Both the position numbers and the translations under genes were made by a program. A stretch of 64,000 nucleotides of DNA, from assembly GCA_002418265.1 (NCBI GenBank), contig DIDS01000012.1:1-64000 (forward strand), read 5' to 3'. Below, piece after piece: positions 60,823 through 64,000 of this stretch. The notes below the pieces were generated by a model, which was not told where the DNA came from, did not search any database, and was given only the letters and a program-made list of their open reading frames with translations. This DNA is from Acidimicrobiia bacterium UBA5794 (GTDB taxonomy: Bacteria > Actinomycetota > Acidimicrobiia > Spongiisociales > UBA5794). Position 1 is the first letter of the stretch, and each line of letters begins with the position of its first letter.

Positions 60823-61923
60823 ATGCACGTTGAGGTCGCAATCATTGGTGGAGGGATTGCTGGACTGTCCTGCGCCGCCAATCTTGGTTCCGATGTTTCC
60901 GCCGTCGTCCTTGAAGCTGAACCAACGCTTGGCTATCACGCGACCGGCCGGTCGGCGGCTCTGTACACCGAGTGCTACGGGTCCAGAACGATCCATGCAC
61001 TGACAACGGCTTCACGAACGTACCTCACCGAGCTCCACCCCCAGACATCGACCCCACGAGGACTCATGTTCGTTGCCCCAAGCGGCGACGAAGAAGCAAT
61101 CGCCAACCTCATGGTCGAGTTCGGACCACTTGTGCCTTCCTTGCTCCGTCTCACACCAACGGATGTCGAGCAGTCGTGTGGTCTCTTTCCGACATCTCTC
61201 GTTGCAGGTGGAGTGTACGAAAAGGGGGCTCGCGACATCGACGTCGATGCTCTGCTATCGAGCTTCGCCTCTACCGCCCGCGTCAACGGTGTCACGGTCA
61301 TGACATCGGCCCCCGTCACGGCGATTGAGCGAAGTTCCGGCGGTTGGACCGTTGTTACGAGCGATTTCCAATACACAGCCGATGTTGTCGTCAACGCAGC
61401 AGGAGCGTGGGGGGATCGAATCGCTGCAATGGCCGGAGTGGCACCGCTCGGTCTGATACCACTCGCGAGATCAGTCTTCACATGTGACCCCGGGCAGGAT
61501 CCCCAGGCTTGGCCGATGATTGTCGATGCCCGCGAGCGGTGGTATCTCAAGCCGGAAGGGCCCCATTTGCTTGGCTCCGGAGCAAGCGAGATCCCGAGCG
61601 AACCGATGGACGCACGCGTTGATGAACGTGACGTGGCCCTTGGCATCGAGAAGGTCACGACAGCGTCAACGCTGAATATTCGTTCGGTGAAGAACACATG
61701 GGCGGGTCTCAGGACGTTCGCGCCGGACCGCATTCCCGTTGCCGGTTTCGATCCTGATCATCCTGGCTTCTTTTGGCTGGTGGGGCAAGGCGGTTACGGC
61801 ATCATGACCAGCCCCGCGCTTGGGGCGTTGGCCGGATGCCTCGTTCGATCATTGGCAATACCCGAGGAGCTCTCAAATTGTGGAGTGTCTGTCGAGGATT
61901 TGGATCCGCTCCGATTGCGATAG
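60823..61923 (+). CDS. FAD-dependent oxidoreductase, DAO family
   Basis: The 366-residue flavoprotein has an N-terminal Rossmann motif IIGGGIAGLSCAANL and a C-terminal GQGGYGIMTSPALGALAG that contacts FAD. The interior (VVNAAGAWGDRIA) is typical of glycine/D-amino acid oxidases and related amine oxidases. ATG 60823 places the Rossmann motif at residue 8. It starts 55 bases after the cupredoxin gene and converges with the SURF1 gene. Substrate unknown. Confidence 0.92.
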   Translation: MHVEVAIIGGGIAGLSCAANLGSDVSAVVLEAEPTLGYHATGRSAALYTECYGSRTIHALTTASRTYLTELHPQTSTPRGLMFVAPSGDEEAIANLMVEFGPLVPSLLRLTPTDVEQSCGLFPTSLVAGGVYEKGARDIDVDALLSSFASTARVNGVTVMTSAPVTAIERSSGGWTVVTSDFQYTADVVVNAAGAWGDRIAAMAGVAPLGLIPLARSVFTCDPGQDPQAWPMIVDARERWYLKPEGPHLLGSGASEIPSEPMDARVDERDVALGIEKVTTASTLNIRSVKNTWAGLRTFAPDRIPVAGFDPDHPGFFWLVGQGGYGIMTSPALGALAGCLVRSLAIPEELSNCGVSVEDLDPLRLR

Positions 61924-61934
61924 GTGTGTAGCGC

Positions 61935-62702
61935 TTAGGCGGTCTCATCGGATTCAACCCGGCCAGCACGGTACAAGAGCGGTCCAAGTCCGCCGATGGC
62001 GATCACGGCGAAGGCGAACCATTGAACTGCATACCCGAGGTGGCTTCCCTCGGTCAGTTCTTCATTTGGGATAGCGATCGGGGCAGCCTCCGATTCGGGA
62101 ATCTGGTTGTCGAGAAGCAGCATGAAGGGGAGTACGTCACCCTCGATCCACGTGTCGATGAATTCCAGATCGAGTCTGCTCAACGACTCGATATGTCCCC
62201 TTGGAGGGTCTGGCTCACCGATCCGCAATGGTGCCTCGCCTTCGGCAACGCGACCTTGCACGACGACGGGCACCGTAGGTACTCGGTACCCGACTGCAGG
62301 CGGCCCCTCCGTCTGTCCTGGGACGATGCCTCGGATCACGATGAGTACGGAGCCGTCTTCGAGGTCAAGCGGTGTCGCGACGAGCGTGCCTTTCGCTCCT
62401 CCGTACACCCTCCCGATTGAAAAGAACTCATCGTCGGGACGGTATGTGCCCGTCGCGAAGGTGTGGCGAAATGCGAGTTCGTCCGGGTCGTTCGAGAACT
62501 CAGATCGGAGTGCCCCGAGTGAACGGGCCGGTTGATCGGTTCGCTCAACGATCGTCGCGTTCCGTTCTTGGCGCTGGGCAAGCCGGTCAAGTTGCCATGT
62601 GCCCAGATACACGAAGATCCCAGCAAGAACCAAAGAGAGGACAATCACTGAGATCCAGCGAGGCTGTCTGAGGACCGATACGTCGAAGCGTGTGTTTGTC
62701 AT
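61935..62702 (-). CDS. SURF1 family protein (cytochrome oxidase assembly)
   Basis: The 255-residue protein has two membrane helices, one near the N-terminus (ISVIVLSLVLAGIFVYLGTW) and one at the C-terminus (YAVQWFAFAVIAIGGLGPLL), with a periplasmic domain between them. GTWQLDRLAQRQERN and RGIVPG are SURF1 features. SURF1 helps insert haem a into aa3-type cytochrome c oxidase. The ATG at 62702 overlaps the stop of the GNAT gene by one base (TGATG). Confidence 0.92.
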   Translation of the reverse strand: MTNTRFDVSVLRQPRWISVIVLSLVLAGIFVYLGTWQLDRLAQRQERNATIVERTDQPARSLGALRSEFSNDPDELAFRHTFATGTYRPDDEFFSIGRVYGGAKGTLVATPLDLEDGSVLIVIRGIVPGQTEGPPAVGYRVPTVPVVVQGRVAEGEAPLRIGEPDPPRGHIESLSRLDLEFIDTWIEGDVLPFMLLLDNQIPESEAAPIAIPNEELTEGSHLGYAVQWFAFAVIAIGGLGPLLYRAGRVESDETA

Positions 62703-63289
62703 CACTGCTGCTGTTGCCACTGGCTGCGTGTCAGACCGAAGTGGTGCATGTCGTAACGGACCCCGGCCTTGAGATAGGCGCTCGGCGAGACACCTTCGGG
62801 AAACAGGCCCGCGTACATCGCGACCTTGCGTGAGGCGATGTTGGGGTGCATGACCGGAGCCCACACCCTCATGACATCTCGTTTTCCGAAGAACTCGTTG
62901 ACGAGGGCCTTGGCAGCCGCCGACGTGATTCCCTTTCCCCAGTGCTGCGGTGTGAGCCACCAGCCGATCTCATAGGTACCCGTCATCTCACCCTGGCCGG
63001 CGGATCCCCCAAGCCCGCCAACAAGCTCCTCACCGAAGAAGATCCCGTAGTGGAGGGGCGGGTCGTCCTTGCCCGCGATTTCGAGCCACTCACGCCCCGC
63101 CTGTTCGGTATACGGATGCGGGAACTGGTCACTCATGTACCGCGGGATCTCGACATGATTCGCTGCAGCAACAAGGTCGCTGAGCATGGTATCGACAAAG
63201 CGACGAAGTTGGACACCCATCAATTCGGTGTCCAGCGTATCGGAACTGCTTTCTCGATCAACGACGAAACGACGAGGTACTTCAGACAT
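62702..63289 (-). CDS. GNAT family N-acetyltransferase
   Basis: The 195-residue protein has the GNAT acetyl-CoA region YEIGWWLTPQHWGKGITSAA and VWAPVMHPNIASRKVAMYAG, characteristic of the RimJ/RimL-type Acetyltransf_3 group. The N-terminal part is variable. Start ATG 63289 lies eight bases inside the gamma-glutamyltransferase 3' end. Substrate unknown; N-terminal acetylation or small-molecule modification are both possible. Confidence 0.88.
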   Translation of the reverse strand: MSEVPRRFVVDRESSSDTLDTELMGVQLRRFVDTMLSDLVAAANHVEIPRYMSDQFPHPYTEQAGREWLEIAGKDDPPLHYGIFFGEELVGGLGGSAGQGEMTGTYEIGWWLTPQHWGKGITSAAAKALVNEFFGKRDVMRVWAPVMHPNIASRKVAMYAGLFPEGVSPSAYLKAGVRYDMHHFGLTRSQWQQQQ

Positions 63290-64000
63290 CGGTACCACCA
63301 ATCGCGACTGCGCCCGTGCGTCGGGGATCAGCTGCTCCATGCATGGTCCCGTCCCGGTCAACCGATGCTGCCTGGACGCCACCGAAGTACATCGCAAGTG
63401 GGCCAAGTTGCCGAACGGCAAGGTCGGTGACAAGCGATGAGTCGATGTTGGCCTCGACCGCAAGCGTCGGTACACCTTCAAACATCTCGGCATGGATTCT
63501 GGGCGCCTTCACGGATGCATCAAGGTCCATGCCACACACGACGTAGTTCAAGAGAACGCTGACAATGGCCGACGTGATGCGGTCCGCTCCGGGCGATCCG
63601 ATCGCAAGCGTCTCACCCTTCGGACCTCGCGCAACGGTTGGCGCCATGTTCGACAATAGCCGTTGGCCAGGATCGAGGGCATGGAATCCCTCCGATGTCA
63701 GCTCGATCTCGCCGAGTGAGTTGTTGAGGCCAAAGCCTGTCCCAGGAATGACGGCACCTGATCCATAGCCAGCGGAACTTGTAATGGCACAACCCATGCC
63801 AGAAGAGTCGACCGCCGAGACATGAACGGTCGAAGGTGAACGGTGCATCGCGGAGAGATCAGCATTCGCCGCCATATTGAGGAGCATGTCTGCGGCGACG
63901 AATCGATCAACATCGCCGTCAAGGTCGGTTCGCCGAAAGGAGAAGACACCGTATTGGGCCGCCGCATAGGCAGCGACACTTCGGGCAGACCAGTCGTCGA
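63282..64000 (-). CDS. Gamma-glutamyltransferase family protein, 5' end outside window
   Basis: The frame is open to base 64000 and lacks its start, so only the C-terminal 239 residues are seen. They cover the autocatalytic region: STVHVSAVDSSG with the Thr nucleophile of TVHVS (usual TTHYS), then GAVIPGTGFGLNNSLGE, LLSNMAPTVARGP, GSPGADRITSAIVSVLLN, and PRIHAE. These are marks of GGT, which cleaves glutathione and transfers gamma-glutamyl groups. Whether it hydrolyses other peptides is open. The stop is eight bases inside the GNAT gene. Confidence 0.92.
   Translation of the reverse strand, partial: DDWSARSVAAYAAAQYGVFSFRRTDLDGDVDRFVAADMLLNMAANADLSAMHRSPSTVHVSAVDSSGMGCAITSSAGYGSGAVIPGTGFGLNNSLGEIELTSEGFHALDPGQRLLSNMAPTVARGPKGETLAIGSPGADRITSAIVSVLLNYVVCGMDLDASVKAPRIHAEMFEGVPTLAVEANIDSSLVTDLAVRQLGPLAMYFGGVQAASVDRDGTMHGAADPRRTGAVAIGGTDV

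Noticed and set aside
1..64000. CRISPR array or defence-island cluster
   Set aside because: No regularly spaced repeat series and no cas gene were seen; nuclease-like genes are scattered and single.

Overview
The window looks like a chromosomal segment of an actinobacterium, most plausibly from the class Acidimicrobiia. Three things point there. The block gcvH - FHA protein (GarA) - MerR (FtsR/Rv1828 type) - bifunctional nuclease (DUF151) - second MerR follows the order of Mycobacterium Rv1826-Rv1830. There are FMN/F420-type LLM, DUF222/HNH (13E12) and DUF512 radical-SAM genes. A secreted protein at 46.7-48.7 kb ends in Cys-rich S-layer-like repeats (GCNPP...FCP...VTR.QMA) of a kind I associate with Acidimicrobiia. 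The DNA is moderately GC-rich, genes are packed tightly, and many junctions are 1-4 bp stop/start overlaps (ATGA, GTGA, TTGA, TGATG). The taxonomic call is inference; no rRNA is present.

Layout. 0-6.3 kb: the end of an HNH/DUF222 gene, a PD-(D/E)XK-like orphan, a PadR-regulated ABC/FtsX efflux operon with a conspicuous double operator, and a HhH DNA glycosylase. 6.4-16.1 kb: a hydrolase-cyclase fusion, ispH divergent from a DUF512-der-acyl-CoA carboxylase-small membrane protein operon, and a KhtTU-like K+/H+ antiporter pair. 16.3-17.1 kb: tRNA-Pro(GGG) followed by a roughly 0.77-kb insertion bounded by a copy of the tRNA 3' half and carrying one gene, a rifamycin ADP-ribosyltransferase (arr). 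17.1-27.2 kb: an HTH regulator/MFS pair, then the Rv1822-Rv1830-like housekeeping run (CDP-alcohol phosphotransferase, gcvH, garA, ftsR-like, dacF-like, hpt, DUF151, K+ channel, MerR, a gene that apparently starts with CTG, gcvT). 27.2-31.0 kb: a sulfatase and its radical-SAM maturase. 31-45.8 kb: mixed metabolism (lipase, adenosine deaminase, PEBP, YqgE, RNase HII, MscS, glutaryl-CoA dehydrogenase-like, Maf, aldehyde dehydrogenase, SDR, LLM, SpoU methyltransferase, HIBADH-like, alpha-hydroxy-acid oxidase). 46-50 kb: HD-GYP protein, secreted M15/FG-GAP/S-layer-like protein, BenE transporter. 50.2-54 kb: ABC-2 exporter and a TrpF-like/PfkB pair. 54.1-59.4 kb: VapBC-type toxin-antitoxin, small secreted and membrane proteins, SAM methyltransferase, ABC-F ATPase, AlaX-type editing protein. 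59.5-64 kb: FTR1 iron permease with a cupredoxin lipoprotein, FAD oxidase, SURF1, GNAT acetyltransferase, and the 3' end of a gamma-glutamyltransferase running off the window.

Most useful points for a second look: the tRNA-Pro/arr mini-island; the CTG-start PD-(D/E)XK-like gene that ordinary gene callers would truncate; the TrpF-like protein lacking the catalytic Cys, coupled to a sugar kinase; the cyclase with a degenerate hydrolase triad; the 26-bp perfect-stem palindrome between divergent aldehyde dehydrogenase and SDR genes; and a displaced 43-bp copy of ispH sequence. No CRISPR array, rRNA, transposase or integrase was seen. No gene-free stretch exceeds about 300 bases.
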